From positions 324,928 through 388,927 of the forward strand of contig NZ_JAPVBG010000002.1 of NCBI RefSeq assembly GCF_026967805.1: 64,000 bases of DNA, written 5' to 3'. The notes under the pieces were generated by a model, which was given only the letters and a program-made list of their open reading frames with translations, was not told the origin of the DNA and ran no database searches. Positions 1-8,400 of the stretch are shown here, piece by piece; within the stretch, counting starts at the first letter, position 1, and every line of letters begins with the position of its first letter. The stretch is from Blastococcus sp. VKM Ac-2987 (lineage in GTDB: Bacteria; Actinomycetota; Actinomycetes; Mycobacteriales; Geodermatophilaceae). A program made the translations under genes and the position numbers.

Positions 1-529
1 GCTGCTGCGGGTCCAGCGTCAGCCCCTCGCGGACGCTGCGGTCCAGGTGGATGGCCAGGGACGGCAGCCGCAGCGGCGCGCCGGGCAGCCGGACCAGGGC
101 GGTGACCCCGCCCCGCAGGACGAGGCGCCCGGCCACGGTGAGCTCCCGGTCGAGCCAGGTGTGCCAGAGGCCGCCGCCGTAGGGCTCGACGCCCACCAGC
201 CGGTACCCCGACTGCCGGACGTCGGTGCGCGGGCGCACCTTGAACGTCGGTGAGTCGGTGTGCGCGCCGACCAGCCGCATCCCGGTCTCCGCCAGCGGGC
301 CGCTGCCCAACCGGAAGGCGATCAGGCTGCCGTGGCGGACCACGAAGTGCTGCCCGCCGGGCGCCGGGGCCCAGGAGTCGGCCTCGGCCAGCTCGGTGAA
401 CCCGGCGGCACGCAGCCGGCGCGCCAGCTCGGCGACGGCGTGGGACGGGGACGGCGAGGCGTCGACGAACGCCCGCAGGTCGTCGCCGAGGGCGAGCTCG
501 TCGGTCGGGGCGGCATCCGTCGTCGGCAT
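1..529 (-). CDS. M18 family aminopeptidase, 3'-truncated by window edge
   Basis: Zinc aminopeptidase that removes N-terminal residues from peptides in the cytoplasm. The start is ATG at 529 (minus strand), and 176 codons are read with no stop before base 1, so the C-terminal part lies outside the window. Visible family marks are an N-terminal 'FVDASPSPSHAVAE' stretch and 'GAHTDSP' near residue 90, whose His is a metal ligand in the M18 family. It is divergent from the coxD gene, with only about 66 bases between the two starts. The family call is from conserved motifs; the active-site half of the protein cannot be seen. Confidence 0.85.
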   Translation of the reverse strand, partial: MPTTDAAPTDELALGDDLRAFVDASPSPSHAVAELARRLRAAGFTELAEADSWAPAPGGQHFVVRHGSLIAFRLGSGPLAETGMRLVGAHTDSPTFKVRPRTDVRQSGYRLVGVEPYGGGLWHTWLDRELTVAGRLVLRGGVTALVRLPGAPLRLPSLAIHLDRSVREGLTLDPQQ

Positions 530-595
530 GCGGCCATCGTGCCCGACGCCCGGGCGGGGGCGCGGGAGGAAGCGTGCAGGTGGGATGCTCGCCGG

Positions 596-1483
596 GTGAG
601 CCAGCCCACCATCCCCGGGAGTCCCGTCGAGCTGTCCGCCGCGCTGCAGGGCACCGGCTACCTGCCCGACGAGGGGTTGGCCACCGCCGCCTACCTGGCG
701 CTGGCCATGCACCGCCCGCTGTTCCTGGAGGGGGAGGCCGGCGTCGGGAAGACCGCGCTGGCCCAGGCGCTGGCGCAGATCACCGGCCGGCCGCTCTACC
801 GGCTGCAGTGCTACGAGGGGCTCGAGGCCAGCCAGGCGCTCTACGACTGGGACTTCGGCCGCCAGCTGCTGCACCTGCGGGCCGCCGAGGCCGCGCACGC
901 CGCCGACGACCCCGAGCGGCTGGAGGCGTCCCTCTACGACCGCCGCTTCCTGCTGGCCCGGCCGCTGCTGCAGGCGCTGGAGGACTCGCCGAGCGTGCTG
1001 CTCGTCGACGAGGTGGACCGCGCCGACGACGAGTTCGAGGCGTTCCTGCTCGAGGTGCTGAGCGACTTCACCATCTCCATCCCCGAGCTCGGCACGGTGC
1101 GCGCGCAGACGCCGCCGCTCGTCGTCCTCACCTCCAACCGCACGCGCGAGGTGCACGACGCGCTCAAGCGCCGCTGCCTCTACCACTGGCTGGCGCACCC
1201 GGACTTCGACCGCGAGGTGGCGATCCTGCGCCGCCGGCTGCCGGAGGTGACCGAGCAGCTGGCCCGGCAGGTGGCCCGGGCGACGTCGACGCTGCGCACC
1301 CTCGACCTGCTGAAGCCGCCGGGCGTCGCCGAGGCCATGGACTGGGCGACGGCGCTGCACACCCTGGGCGCCCGCGACCTCGACCCCGACCTCGCGGCCC
1401 GCACGCTCGGGGCGGTGCTGAAGTACCGGGAGGACACCGAGCGGGTGCGGTCGCTGGCGCCGGAGGCCCTCTTCGGTGGCTGA
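596..1483 (+). CDS. coxD: MoxR-type AAA+ ATPase, CoxD-like
   Basis: AAA+ ATPase of the MoxR class, 295 residues, the usual size. Walker A is GEAGVGKT near residue 42 and Walker B is LLVDEVDRAD near residue 140. CoxD-type ATPases assist cofactor maturation in molybdenum hydroxylases, acting as a chaperone with a VWA partner (family knowledge). I chose the GTG at 596 because upstream in-frame codons lie over the divergent aminopeptidase gene and its promoter. The next gene (VWA) overlaps by 8 bases and is followed by an XdhC gene, which is the coxD-coxE-coxF order. The symbol rests on this order; the ATPase alone would only be called MoxR. Confidence 0.85.
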   Translation: MSQPTIPGSPVELSAALQGTGYLPDEGLATAAYLALAMHRPLFLEGEAGVGKTALAQALAQITGRPLYRLQCYEGLEASQALYDWDFGRQLLHLRAAEAAHAADDPERLEASLYDRRFLLARPLLQALEDSPSVLLVDEVDRADDEFEAFLLEVLSDFTISIPELGTVRAQTPPLVVLTSNRTREVHDALKRRCLYHWLAHPDFDREVAILRRRLPEVTEQLARQVARATSTLRTLDLLKPPGVAEAMDWATALHTLGARDLDPDLAARTLGAVLKYREDTERVRSLAPEALFGG

Positions 1484-2606
1484 CGGTCCGGGAACGGCGG
1501 AAGGGCGCGACGTCGTCGACACCGTCCTGGGCTTCGCCCGCACGCTGCGGCACGCCGGCGTGGCCGCCTCGCCGGACCGGGTCGAGGCGATGCTCGGCGC
1601 GCTCGGCCACCTCGACGTCCTCGCGCCGTCCGCCGTCTACTGGGCCGGCCGGCTGACGCTCTGCTCCGGCCCGGACGACCTCGACCGCTACGACGCCGCC
1701 TTCCTCGCCTGGTTCTCCGGGCGCCGGCCGCGACCGGCCCCGCCGAGCGCGCAGGTGCCGCCCAGGCTGGCCGCGAGCGCGCCGCTGGACGCGGGCACCG
1801 GCGAGGGCGACGACGACACCGACACCCCCGACCTGGCCGCGCGGGCGAGCGCCGACGAGGTGCTGCGGCACCGGGACGTGGCCGGGCTGACCGACGCCGA
1901 GCGGGCGCACCTGCGCCGGCTGTTCGCGCTGCTCGTGCCCGCCGCGCCGATGCGCCCGGCCCGGCGGCGGCGCCCGGCGGCCCACGGCGGGGTGCACCCG
2001 GCCCGGACGGTGCGGCGGGCGCTGCGCGACGGCGGGGAGATCAGCCGGCTGATGCACCGGCGGGCGCGGCCGCGCCCCCGCCGGGTGGTGCTGCTGATCG
2101 ACGTCTCCGGGTCCATGACGCCGTACGCCGACGCGCTGCTGCGGTTCGCGCACGTCGCGGTGCGGGCCCGGCCGGGATCGACCGAGGTGTTCACCATCGG
2201 CACCCGGCTGACCCGCGTCACCCGCGAGCTGCGGCTGCGCGACCCCGACCGGGCGCTGGCCGCGGGCGGGCAGGCGATCCCGGACTGGTCCGGCGGCACC
2301 CGGCTCGGCGAGGTGCTCAAGGCGTTCCTCGACCGCTGGGGCCAGCGCGGCACCGCGCGCGGGGCGGTGGTCGTCGTCTGCAGCGACGGCTGGGAACGCG
2401 GGGACGCCGGGCTGCTGCGGGAGCAGATGGCCCGGCTGCGGCGGCTGTCGCACGCCGTGGTGTGGGTGAACCCGCACAAGGGCCGGACGGGGTACGAGCC
2501 CCTCACCGGCGGGATGCAGGCGGCGCTGCCGTCGGTGGACCACTTCGTGGCCGGGCACAGCATGGCCGCGTTCGAGGAGTTGTCGGGAGTGATAGCGCAT
2601 GCGTGA
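1476..2606 (+). CDS. coxE: VWA domain protein, CoxE-like
   Basis: Von Willebrand A protein of the CoxE family, 376 residues, partner of the preceding AAA+ ATPase in maturation of CO dehydrogenase-type molybdenum enzymes. The VWA MIDAS motif DVSGS is near residue 210, followed by further metal-site residues (TRL...SGGTRLGE...CSDGWERGD). The middle (residues 75-190) is a low-complexity Arg/Pro-rich spacer. The start is GTG at 1476, overlapping the coxD stop by 8 bases, and its own stop overlaps the following XdhC start by 8 bases, so the three genes are probably translated as a coupled unit. Confidence 0.85.
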   Translation: MADGPGTAEGRDVVDTVLGFARTLRHAGVAASPDRVEAMLGALGHLDVLAPSAVYWAGRLTLCSGPDDLDRYDAAFLAWFSGRRPRPAPPSAQVPPRLAASAPLDAGTGEGDDDTDTPDLAARASADEVLRHRDVAGLTDAERAHLRRLFALLVPAAPMRPARRRRPAAHGGVHPARTVRRALRDGGEISRLMHRRARPRPRRVVLLIDVSGSMTPYADALLRFAHVAVRARPGSTEVFTIGTRLTRVTRELRLRDPDRALAAGGQAIPDWSGGTRLGEVLKAFLDRWGQRGTARGAVVVVCSDGWERGDAGLLREQMARLRRLSHAVVWVNPHKGRTGYEPLTGGMQAALPSVDHFVAGHSMAAFEELSGVIAHA

Positions 2607-3720
2607 TGTCCTGGACGACCTGGTGGGCTGGTGGCAGGCCGGGGAGACCGTCGGGGTGGGCACGGTGGTGGGCACCTGGCGCTCGGCGCCGCGGCCGGCC
2701 GGCGCCTCGATGCTGGTGGGACCGGACGGGACCGCGGTCGGCAGCGTCTCCGGCGGCTGCGTCGAGGGCGCGGTCTACGAGGAGGCCAAGGACGCCGTCG
2801 AGACCGGCGAGCCGGTGCTGCGCCGCTACGGCGTCAGCGACGACGACGCCTTCGCGGTGGGGCTGACCTGCGGCGGGATACTCGACGTGTTCGTGGAGCC
2901 GGTGTCGCGCGAGTCGTTCCCGGAGCTCGGCGAGGTCGCCGAGTCGGTGGGGCGGCACGAGCCGGTCGCCGTCGTCACCGTGGTGGCCGGCCCCGACGAC
3001 CGGCTGGGCCGGCGCCTGGTGCTGTGGCCCGACCGGGCCTCGGGGACGCTGGGCTCCGGGCGGCTGGACGCCGCGGTCGCCGACGACGCCCGCGGCATGC
3101 TGGCCGCCGGGCGGACGGCGCTGCTGCACGTGGGCCACGACGGCGAGCGGCGCGGCGACGACCTGACCCTCTTCGTCAACTCCTTCGCCCCGGCGGCCCG
3201 GATGGTCGTGTTCGGCGCGATCGACTTCGCCGCCGCCGTCGCCCGGGTGGGGGCGTTCCTCGGTTACCGGGTGACCGTCTGCGACGCCCGCCCGGTGTTC
3301 GCCACCGCCAAGCGGTTCCCGGAGGCGCACGAGGTCGTCGTCGAGTGGCCGCACCGCTACCTGCAGGCCGAGCTGGAGGCGGGGCGGATCGACGAGCGCA
3401 CGGTGCTGTGCGTGCTCACCCACGACCCGAAGTTCGACGTCCCGCTGCTCGAGGTGGCCCTGCGCGCCCCGGTCGCCTACGTGGGCGCGATGGGCTCGCG
3501 GCGCACGCACGACGAGCGGATGGCGCGGCTGTCCGAGGCGGGGCTCACCGCCGAGGAGCTCGGCCGGCTCGCCTCGCCGATCGGTCTCGACCTGGGCGCC
3601 CGCACCCCGGAGGAGACGGCGGTGTCGATCGCCGCCGAGATCATCGCCGGGCGCTGGGGCGGCACCGGCGAGCGGCTGGCCGAGGGAGACGGCCCGATCC
3701 ACCGCACCGCCGAGCGGTGA
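2599..3720 (+). CDS. coxF: XdhC/CoxF family molybdenum cofactor insertion protein
   Basis: XdhC/CoxI family protein, 373 residues. XdhC binds molybdopterin cofactor and helps its sulfuration and insertion into xanthine dehydrogenase-type enzymes. Seen here: the N-terminal XdhC/CoxI domain with VGTWRSAPRPAGASM and SVSGGCVEGAVYEEA, and a C-terminal Rossmann-like XdhC_C domain with VFGAIDFAAA, VCDARPVFAT, VLTHDPKFDVPLL and YVGAMGSRRTH. The start is ATG at 2599 inside the end of coxE, and the stop overlaps the MOSC gene by 4 bases (GTGA). It probably serves the coxSLM enzyme 23 kb downstream, since no other molybdenum hydroxylase is in the window (inference). Confidence 0.9.
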   Translation: MRDVLDDLVGWWQAGETVGVGTVVGTWRSAPRPAGASMLVGPDGTAVGSVSGGCVEGAVYEEAKDAVETGEPVLRRYGVSDDDAFAVGLTCGGILDVFVEPVSRESFPELGEVAESVGRHEPVAVVTVVAGPDDRLGRRLVLWPDRASGTLGSGRLDAAVADDARGMLAAGRTALLHVGHDGERRGDDLTLFVNSFAPAARMVVFGAIDFAAAVARVGAFLGYRVTVCDARPVFATAKRFPEAHEVVVEWPHRYLQAELEAGRIDERTVLCVLTHDPKFDVPLLEVALRAPVAYVGAMGSRRTHDERMARLSEAGLTAEELGRLASPIGLDLGARTPEETAVSIAAEIIAGRWGGTGERLAEGDGPIHRTAER

Positions 3721-4304
3721 GCGCGGACCCCGCCCTCCCGTACCGCTCCGACGTCGAGGTCGTCGGGCTGCTGGCCTCCCCGGTGCACCGCTACGACGGC
3801 CGGCCCGGGGCGACGGTGCCCGCGCAGGCGGCGGACCGGCGGGAGAGGCTGGAGGTCCGCGCCGGCATCGGCGTCGTCGGGGACCGGTACGCCGGGAAGC
3901 CCGCGCACCGGGACGCCCAGGTGACCGTGCTGGCGGTCGAGTCGCTCGAGACGCTGGCCGCGGAGCTGGGCGTGGCGCCGTTCGACCCGCTCCTGGGCCG
4001 GCGCACCGTGGTGCTGCGCGGGGCCGAGGTGGAGGCGCTGCGCGGGGTGGAGTTCTCCCTCGACTGCGGCGAGGGGGTCGTCCTCCTGCGCGGTGGCCGG
4101 CCCCCACCGTGCGCCTGGATGGACACGGTGCTGGCGGCGGGGGCGCACCGCGGGATGCGGGGCCGGGGCGGGGTGCGGTGCGCCGCGCTGTCCGACGGGG
4201 TGCTGCGGCTCGGGCCGGCCGTGCTGCGCAGCGCCGTCCTCCTGGACCCCGCGGCGGCCGGCCGGGCGCGGCCGGTGGCTCCCCGGCGCCGGGGAGAGGC
4301 CTGA
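3717..4304 (+). CDS. MOSC domain protein
   Basis: MOSC domain protein, 195 residues. MOSC domains are the C-terminal part of molybdenum cofactor sulfurases and occur alone in YiiM/YuaD-type proteins, usually in cofactor or sulfur handling. Seen: AGIGVVGDRYAGKPAHRDAQV near residue 45, then RRTVVLRG and PCAWMD followed by RGMRGRGGVR. The conserved Cys near residue 128 is the expected reactive or ligand residue. It starts with GTG at 3717 overlapping the XdhC stop, so it belongs to the cox maturation operon. A role in sulfurating the cofactor for the CoxL-type enzyme is inference from that coupling. Confidence 0.8.
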   Translation: MSADPALPYRSDVEVVGLLASPVHRYDGRPGATVPAQAADRRERLEVRAGIGVVGDRYAGKPAHRDAQVTVLAVESLETLAAELGVAPFDPLLGRRTVVLRGAEVEALRGVEFSLDCGEGVVLLRGGRPPPCAWMDTVLAAGAHRGMRGRGGVRCAALSDGVLRLGPAVLRSAVLLDPAAAGRARPVAPRRRGEA

Positions 4305-4390
4305 GGCACCCGACCCGGCACCGCCGGGTCGCCGGGGAGCACCATGGCGGCCGGGTGGGGCGCCGGGCTCCGCGGAGGGCGAGGGGAACC

Positions 4391-5107
4391 ATGCACATCA
4401 GGAAGCTCGCCCTGGCGGGCGCCGCGGCCGTGCTGCTCGCCGGGTGCGGCGGCTCGGAGGACGCCGGCAGCGAACCGTCGGCCGGCGCCACCCCGGAGAG
4501 CGGCAGCGCGCTGGCCCGGCAGGAGGCGGGCGAGGTCGTCGACGCCGCGTTCACCGCCCTCGAGGAGGCCGGGTCGGCGCGCGTCACCGGGTCCATCGCG
4601 GAGAACGGCAGCACCCAGGAGCTCGACCTGCAGCTGCAGGGCGAGGACTCCCAGGGCTCGCTCACGACGGAGGGCCGCACCGTCGAGCTGGTCTACACCG
4701 GTGGCGCCTCCTACGTGCTCGCCCCGGCCGAGTTCTGGGCCTCGTTCGGCATGCCCGCAGAGTTCGCGAGCCAGCTCGACGGCCAGTGGGTGCTCATGCC
4801 CGAGGAGGCGGCCGGCTCCTTCAGCACGCTGACCCTGCCCGGGCTGGTCGACGAGCTCCGGTCCTCCGCCGGCGACCAGGCCACCGGGGAGGTCAGGAGC
4901 GACGAGCTGGACGGCGAGCCGGTCGTCGTCGTCACCCAGGCCGACGGCAGCACCCTCACCGTCGCCGACGACGAGGACGCCCCGTACCCGCTGCTGATCG
5001 AGGACCTCGGCGACAGCCCCGCCACGGTCGAGTTCAGCGAGGTCGGGCAGGAGTTCGCCATCACCGCCCCGGCCGACCCGGTCGACCTGGACACCCTCGG
5101 CGGCTGA
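4391..5107 (+). CDS. Putative LppX/LprG-like lipoprotein
   Basis: Secreted lipoprotein of 238 residues. The N-terminus has a short basic n-region, a hydrophobic core and a lipobox LAGC with Cys19 as the lipidation site, followed by a Ser/Glu/Gly-rich linker. The mature part (residues 45-238) is acidic and shows alternating patterns such as GSARVTGSIAENG and LTTEGRTVELVYTG, reminiscent of the LppX/LprAFG beta-barrel lipid-carrier fold. That assignment is tentative. ATG at 4391 is chosen because it directly precedes the signal peptide and follows GAGGGGAACC. It sits between the cox maturation operon and the AAA+/VWA gene, with a strong hairpin after its stop. Confidence 0.7.
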   Translation: MHIRKLALAGAAAVLLAGCGGSEDAGSEPSAGATPESGSALARQEAGEVVDAAFTALEEAGSARVTGSIAENGSTQELDLQLQGEDSQGSLTTEGRTVELVYTGGASYVLAPAEFWASFGMPAEFASQLDGQWVLMPEEAAGSFSTLTLPGLVDELRSSAGDQATGEVRSDELDGEPVVVVTQADGSTLTVADDEDAPYPLLIEDLGDSPATVEFSEVGQEFAITAPADPVDLDTLGG

Positions 5108-5115
5108 TCCGGCGC

Positions 5116-5155
5116 CGTCCCAGCGGGGCCCCCGCGCGCGGGCCCCGGTGGGACG
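5116..5155 (+). terminator. Hairpin terminator after lipoprotein gene
   Basis: CGTCCCA...TGGGACG encloses GGGGCCC...GGGCCCC, giving a 14-pair stem with a small internal loop and a GC-only apex. It begins 9 bases after the lipoprotein stop. There is no T-run, as is usual for actinobacterial terminators. Confidence 0.6.
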
Positions 5156-5195
5156 GGCACGATGGGCGCGCGTGCCCGTCCAGGAGAGGAGCCCG

Positions 5196-7085
5196 GTGAG
5201 CGTCGAACCCGTGGTGCCCGGCCCGGTCATCGGCCTGCGGCGGGAGCGCGAGGTGCTCTCCGTCGCGCTGCGGACCAACCGGCACGTCGTCCTCGAGGGG
5301 CCGCCGGGGACGGGCAAGTCCACCCTGCTGCGCGCCATCGCCGGCGAGGCCGGGCAGGACGTCGTCTTCGTCGAGGGCAACGCGGAGCTGACCCCGGCCC
5401 GGCTGGTCGGCTCCTACGACCCCGCCGCCGTGATGGCCGAGGGCTACGTGCCGGGCAGCTTCACCGACGGGCCGCTGCTCACTGCCATGCGGGGCTCGGG
5501 CCTGCTCTACCTCGAGGAGCTCAACCGCATCCCGGAGGAGACCCTCAACGTCCTCATCACCGTCCTGACCGAGGGCGAGATCGCCGTTCCGCGGCTGGGC
5601 ACCGTGCGGGCCACCGCGGGCTTCCGGCTCATCGCGGCCATGAACCCGTTCGACGCGATCGGCACCGCGCGGGTCGGGCAGGCGATCGCCGACCGGATGT
5701 GCCGGGTGGTCCTCGGTTACCAGGACGAGCCCGCCGAGCGGGCGATCGTCGAGGCGGTCACCGCCGCGGAGCCGCGGCCGGTGGCGCTGGCGGTCCGGCT
5801 GGTGCGGGCCACCCGCGACCACCGCGACCTGCGCACCGGGTCGTCGGTGCGCGGTGCGATCGACCTGGTCCTGCTGCTCGGCGGCCTGCTGGACCTGCGC
5901 GCCGTCGCCGGCCTGGACGACGACGGGGCGCGCGAGGCGGCGCGGGACGCGCTGCACGCGGCGCTGTCCGGCCGGATCAAGGTGACCGAGGGGGTCGAGC
6001 GGACGCCGGAGAGCGTCCTCGACGAGATCCTGGACCGCGTCTGGCCGGTCGACGCCGGGCCGCCGCCCGACGGGGCGCCCGGCGCACCCCCGGCCCCCGC
6101 GGGGGACGGCCCGGGAAAAGCGGGAGGCCTGCCGCCTGAGGCGGCAGGCCCGGATGCAGGGGGCGCCCCGCGGGAGCGCCCGGGGCGGCGCGGCCCGCGG
6201 CAGACCTCGCGGCGTGAGCTGGAGCTGCGGCACGCCTCGTTCGACGAGGTCAGCCCCGAGGTGGGGGAGCTGGACGAGGACGCCTTCGCCGCGGTGATGG
6301 GCGCGGATCCGGACGCGGCGGCCGCGCTGCTGGCCGATCTGGCCCTGGCCACCGACCGCGAGCTCCGCTCGGCCGCGCGCCGCCTGGCGGCGCGGGTGTT
6401 CGTGCAGGTCGGCCGGGTGGGCAGCGCCCGTGTCCGGGGGACCCGGCGCCTGTCGCCGATCCGCGGCGGGGACGGCGACCTGGACCTCGACCGCACCCTG
6501 GACCGCTGGAGCGGGCCGTGGCCGCCCGCGCCCGAGGACACGGTGACCCGGCGGTGGACCGGGTCGCGCCGTGCGGTGTGCCTGGTGGTCGACCGGTCGG
6601 GCTCGATGAGCGGGCTGGGGGTGGCGATCGCGGCGGTCGCGGCCGCCGGAGTCGTCCTGGCGGCCGGTGAGCGGCTGGAGACCAGCGTGCTGGCCTTCGC
6701 CGACCGGGTGGAGGTGCTGCAGCAGCACGGCCGGCACCGCTCAGCCGAGGACCTGGTGCTCGCCCTGGTGGGGTTGCGCGGGCACGGGACCACCGACGTC
6801 GCCGCGGCCCTGCGAGAGGCGGCCGCGCAGCTGCGGACGGCGGCGCACGCCGACGAGCGGGTCGTCGTCCTGCTGTCGGACTGCCTGGCCACCGCGGGCG
6901 ACGCCGCCGAGTCCGCGCTGGCCGGCATCGACCGGCTCGACGTGCTCTGCCCGCTGCCCGACGGCGGCCCCGAGGAGGAGGCGCTGACGGCGTCCCGGGC
7001 GCTGGCCGCCCGTGGTGGCGGGTCGGTGGCCCCGGTCCGGTCCCTCACCGACCTCGGCCCCGCGCTCACCCGCCTGCTGGCCTGA
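5196..7085 (+). CDS. Fused AAA+ ATPase / VWA protein (magnesium-chelatase-like)
   Basis: A single 629-residue polypeptide carrying both modules that are separate in CoxD/CoxE, MoxR/VWA and ChlI/ChlD pairs. Residues 20-290 form an AAA+ domain with Walker A GPPGTGKST (35-43), Walker B LLYLEELNR (about 105-115) and a sensor-like IAAMNPFD. Residues 295-350 are a Pro/Gly-rich linker. The C-terminal 180 residues are a VWA domain with MIDAS DRSGS. Start: GTG at 5196, preceded by AGGAGAGGAG at good spacing; a farther GTG at 5172 has no ribosome site. Such machines remodel protein or metal sites using ATP; the client is unknown. Neighbouring cox maturation genes make a related role possible but unproven. 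Confidence 0.8.
   Translation: MSVEPVVPGPVIGLRREREVLSVALRTNRHVVLEGPPGTGKSTLLRAIAGEAGQDVVFVEGNAELTPARLVGSYDPAAVMAEGYVPGSFTDGPLLTAMRGSGLLYLEELNRIPEETLNVLITVLTEGEIAVPRLGTVRATAGFRLIAAMNPFDAIGTARVGQAIADRMCRVVLGYQDEPAERAIVEAVTAAEPRPVALAVRLVRATRDHRDLRTGSSVRGAIDLVLLLGGLLDLRAVAGLDDDGAREAARDALHAALSGRIKVTEGVERTPESVLDEILDRVWPVDAGPPPDGAPGAPPAPAGDGPGKAGGLPPEAAGPDAGGAPRERPGRRGPRQTSRRELELRHASFDEVSPEVGELDEDAFAAVMGADPDAAAALLADLALATDRELRSAARRLAARVFVQVGRVGSARVRGTRRLSPIRGGDGDLDLDRTLDRWSGPWPPAPEDTVTRRWTGSRRAVCLVVDRSGSMSGLGVAIAAVAAAGVVLAAGERLETSVLAFADRVEVLQQHGRHRSAEDLVLALVGLRGHGTTDVAAALREAAAQLRTAAHADERVVVLLSDCLATAGDAAESALAGIDRLDVLCPLPDGGPEEEALTASRALAARGGGSVAPVRSLTDLGPALTRLLA
6126..6150 (+). repeat. Perfect 10-bp inverted repeat inside the AAA+/VWA linker
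   Basis: GGCCTGCCGC and GCGGCAGGCC flank a 5-base loop CTGAG inside the coding sequence. It encodes Gly-Leu-Pro-Pro-Glu-Ala-Ala-Gly-Pro in the interdomain linker, and is directly followed by a second GC-rich palindromic stretch (about 6159-6182). Confidence 0.7.
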
Positions 7086-7123
7086 GGCTCCGGGTCCGGG
7101 AACGGGCTGGGGAGGTGTCCCCC

Positions 7124-7170
7124 GGACAGTCCGTCTCTGCCCACCCTGGCTGGGCAGAGACGGACTGTCC
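7124..7170. terminator. Bidirectional terminator, perfect 20-bp inverted repeat
   Basis: The two arms (7124-7143 and 7151-7170) are perfectly complementary over 20 bases with a 7-base loop CCCTGGC. The structure lies between two convergent genes (AAA+/VWA on plus, alcohol dehydrogenase on minus), so it can terminate both. The stem is unusually long and less GC-pure than the other terminators here. Confidence 0.75.
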
Positions 7171-7205
7171 CGGGACGACCTACCGGGGCCGGATGAGCGG
7201 TGTCC

Positions 7206-8333
7206 TCAGCGGTCGGCGTCGGTGTAGACGATCATCCCGCGGATGTTCTTGCCGTCGCGCATGTCCTGGTAGCCCTGGTTGATGTCCTCGAGGGAGTACT
7301 TCGTGGTCACCAGTTCGTCGAGCTTGAGCTGGCCCTCCTGGTAGAGCGAGAGCAGCTCGGGGATGGCGTTGCGCGGGGCGAGGCCACCGAAGATGGCCCC
7401 CTGCAGGTCCTTCTGCAGCAGGGTCAGCTCGAACAGGCTGAGCTTGACGTCGACGTTGGCGGCGTTGCCCATGCCGGTGACGACGGCGCGGCCGCCCTTG
7501 CCGGTCACGCTGAGCGCGGCTGCGACGTCCTCGCCTTGGATGTCGCCGACGGTGATGATCGTCTTCTCCGCCATCCGGCCCCAGGTCAGCTCGTTGATGG
7601 CGGGGGTGGCCTCTTCGATGTTCGCGAAGGTGTGGGTCGCGCCCATGTCCATCGCCCACTCGCGCTTCTGCGCCACCGGCTCGATGACCATGACCCGCTT
7701 GGCGCCGGCCGCGGCCGCGCCCTGGACGGCGTTCATGCCGACACCGCCGACGCCCATGATCACGACGTTCTCGCCGGGGCGGACGTCGGCGACCTTGGTG
7801 GCCGACCCCCAGCCGGTGGTGACCCCGCAGCCGACCAGCGCGGCGACCTCGAGCGGGATGTCCGGCTCGATCTTCACCACCGAGGCCTGGTGCACGGTCA
7901 TGTACGGGGAGAACGTGCCGAGCAGGCACATCGGGATGACGTCCTTGCCGCGGGCCTGCACCCGGTAGCTGCCGTCGGAGATCGACGTGCCGGCCAGCAG
8001 GTTGGCGCCCAGGTCGCAGAGGTTCTGCTGCCCGCGCGAGCACGGCGGGCACTGCCCGCAGGCCGGGATGAACGCGGTGACGACGTGGTCGCCCTCCTTG
8101 AGCCCGCTGACCCCCGGCCCCACCTTGGTGACGACGCCGGCGCCCTCGTGCCCACCGATCACCGGGTAGAACGCGACCGGGGTGCCGCCGGTGACCAGGT
8201 GCTCGTCGCTGTGGCACAGACCGGATGCCGCGAGCTGGACCTGGACCTCGCCCTCGCGCGGATCCCCGATCTCGATCTCCTCGACCGACCACTCCTCGCC
8301 CACGCCCCACAGGACCGCGCCCTTGGTCTTCAC
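7206..8333 (-). CDS. NDMA-dependent (mycofactocin-associated) alcohol dehydrogenase
   Basis: Zinc-containing medium-chain alcohol dehydrogenase, 375 residues, of the family assayed with N,N-dimethyl-4-nitrosoaniline (NDMA), in which NAD is tightly bound and mycofactocin is thought to re-oxidise it. Seen: catalytic-zinc region GLCHSDEH with GGHEGAG, structural-zinc cysteines in CGQCPPCSRGQQNLC, Rossmann motif GVGGVG, and the family-typical LQGAIFGG and SLEDINQGYQDMRDGKNIRG. Start: GTG at 8333 with GGAAGGA 8 bases upstream; longer readings upstream are low-complexity. It lies about 2.4 kb from mftD, supporting the mycofactocin link. The alcohol substrate cannot be read from sequence. Confidence 0.88.
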   Translation of the reverse strand: MKTKGAVLWGVGEEWSVEEIEIGDPREGEVQVQLAASGLCHSDEHLVTGGTPVAFYPVIGGHEGAGVVTKVGPGVSGLKEGDHVVTAFIPACGQCPPCSRGQQNLCDLGANLLAGTSISDGSYRVQARGKDVIPMCLLGTFSPYMTVHQASVVKIEPDIPLEVAALVGCGVTTGWGSATKVADVRPGENVVIMGVGGVGMNAVQGAAAAGAKRVMVIEPVAQKREWAMDMGATHTFANIEEATPAINELTWGRMAEKTIITVGDIQGEDVAAALSVTGKGGRAVVTGMGNAANVDVKLSLFELTLLQKDLQGAIFGGLAPRNAIPELLSLYQEGQLKLDELVTTKYSLEDINQGYQDMRDGKNIRGMIVYTDADR

Positions 8334-8377
8334 CCAGGTATTCCTTCCGTCGTGCCCGCGTCGTCGCGGGTGCCCCG

Positions 8378-8400
8378 GCACACGCCGCCACGGCGTGTGC
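8378..8400. promoter_or_regulatory. Palindrome upstream of the NDMA-type dehydrogenase
   Basis: GCACACGCCG and CGGCGTGTGC are perfect 10-base arms around CCA, centred 56 bases upstream of the dehydrogenase start in the divergent intergenic region shared with the flavin monooxygenase. It could be a repressor or activator site, or an mRNA leader hairpin. It does not resemble the proposed MftR site. Confidence 0.45.
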
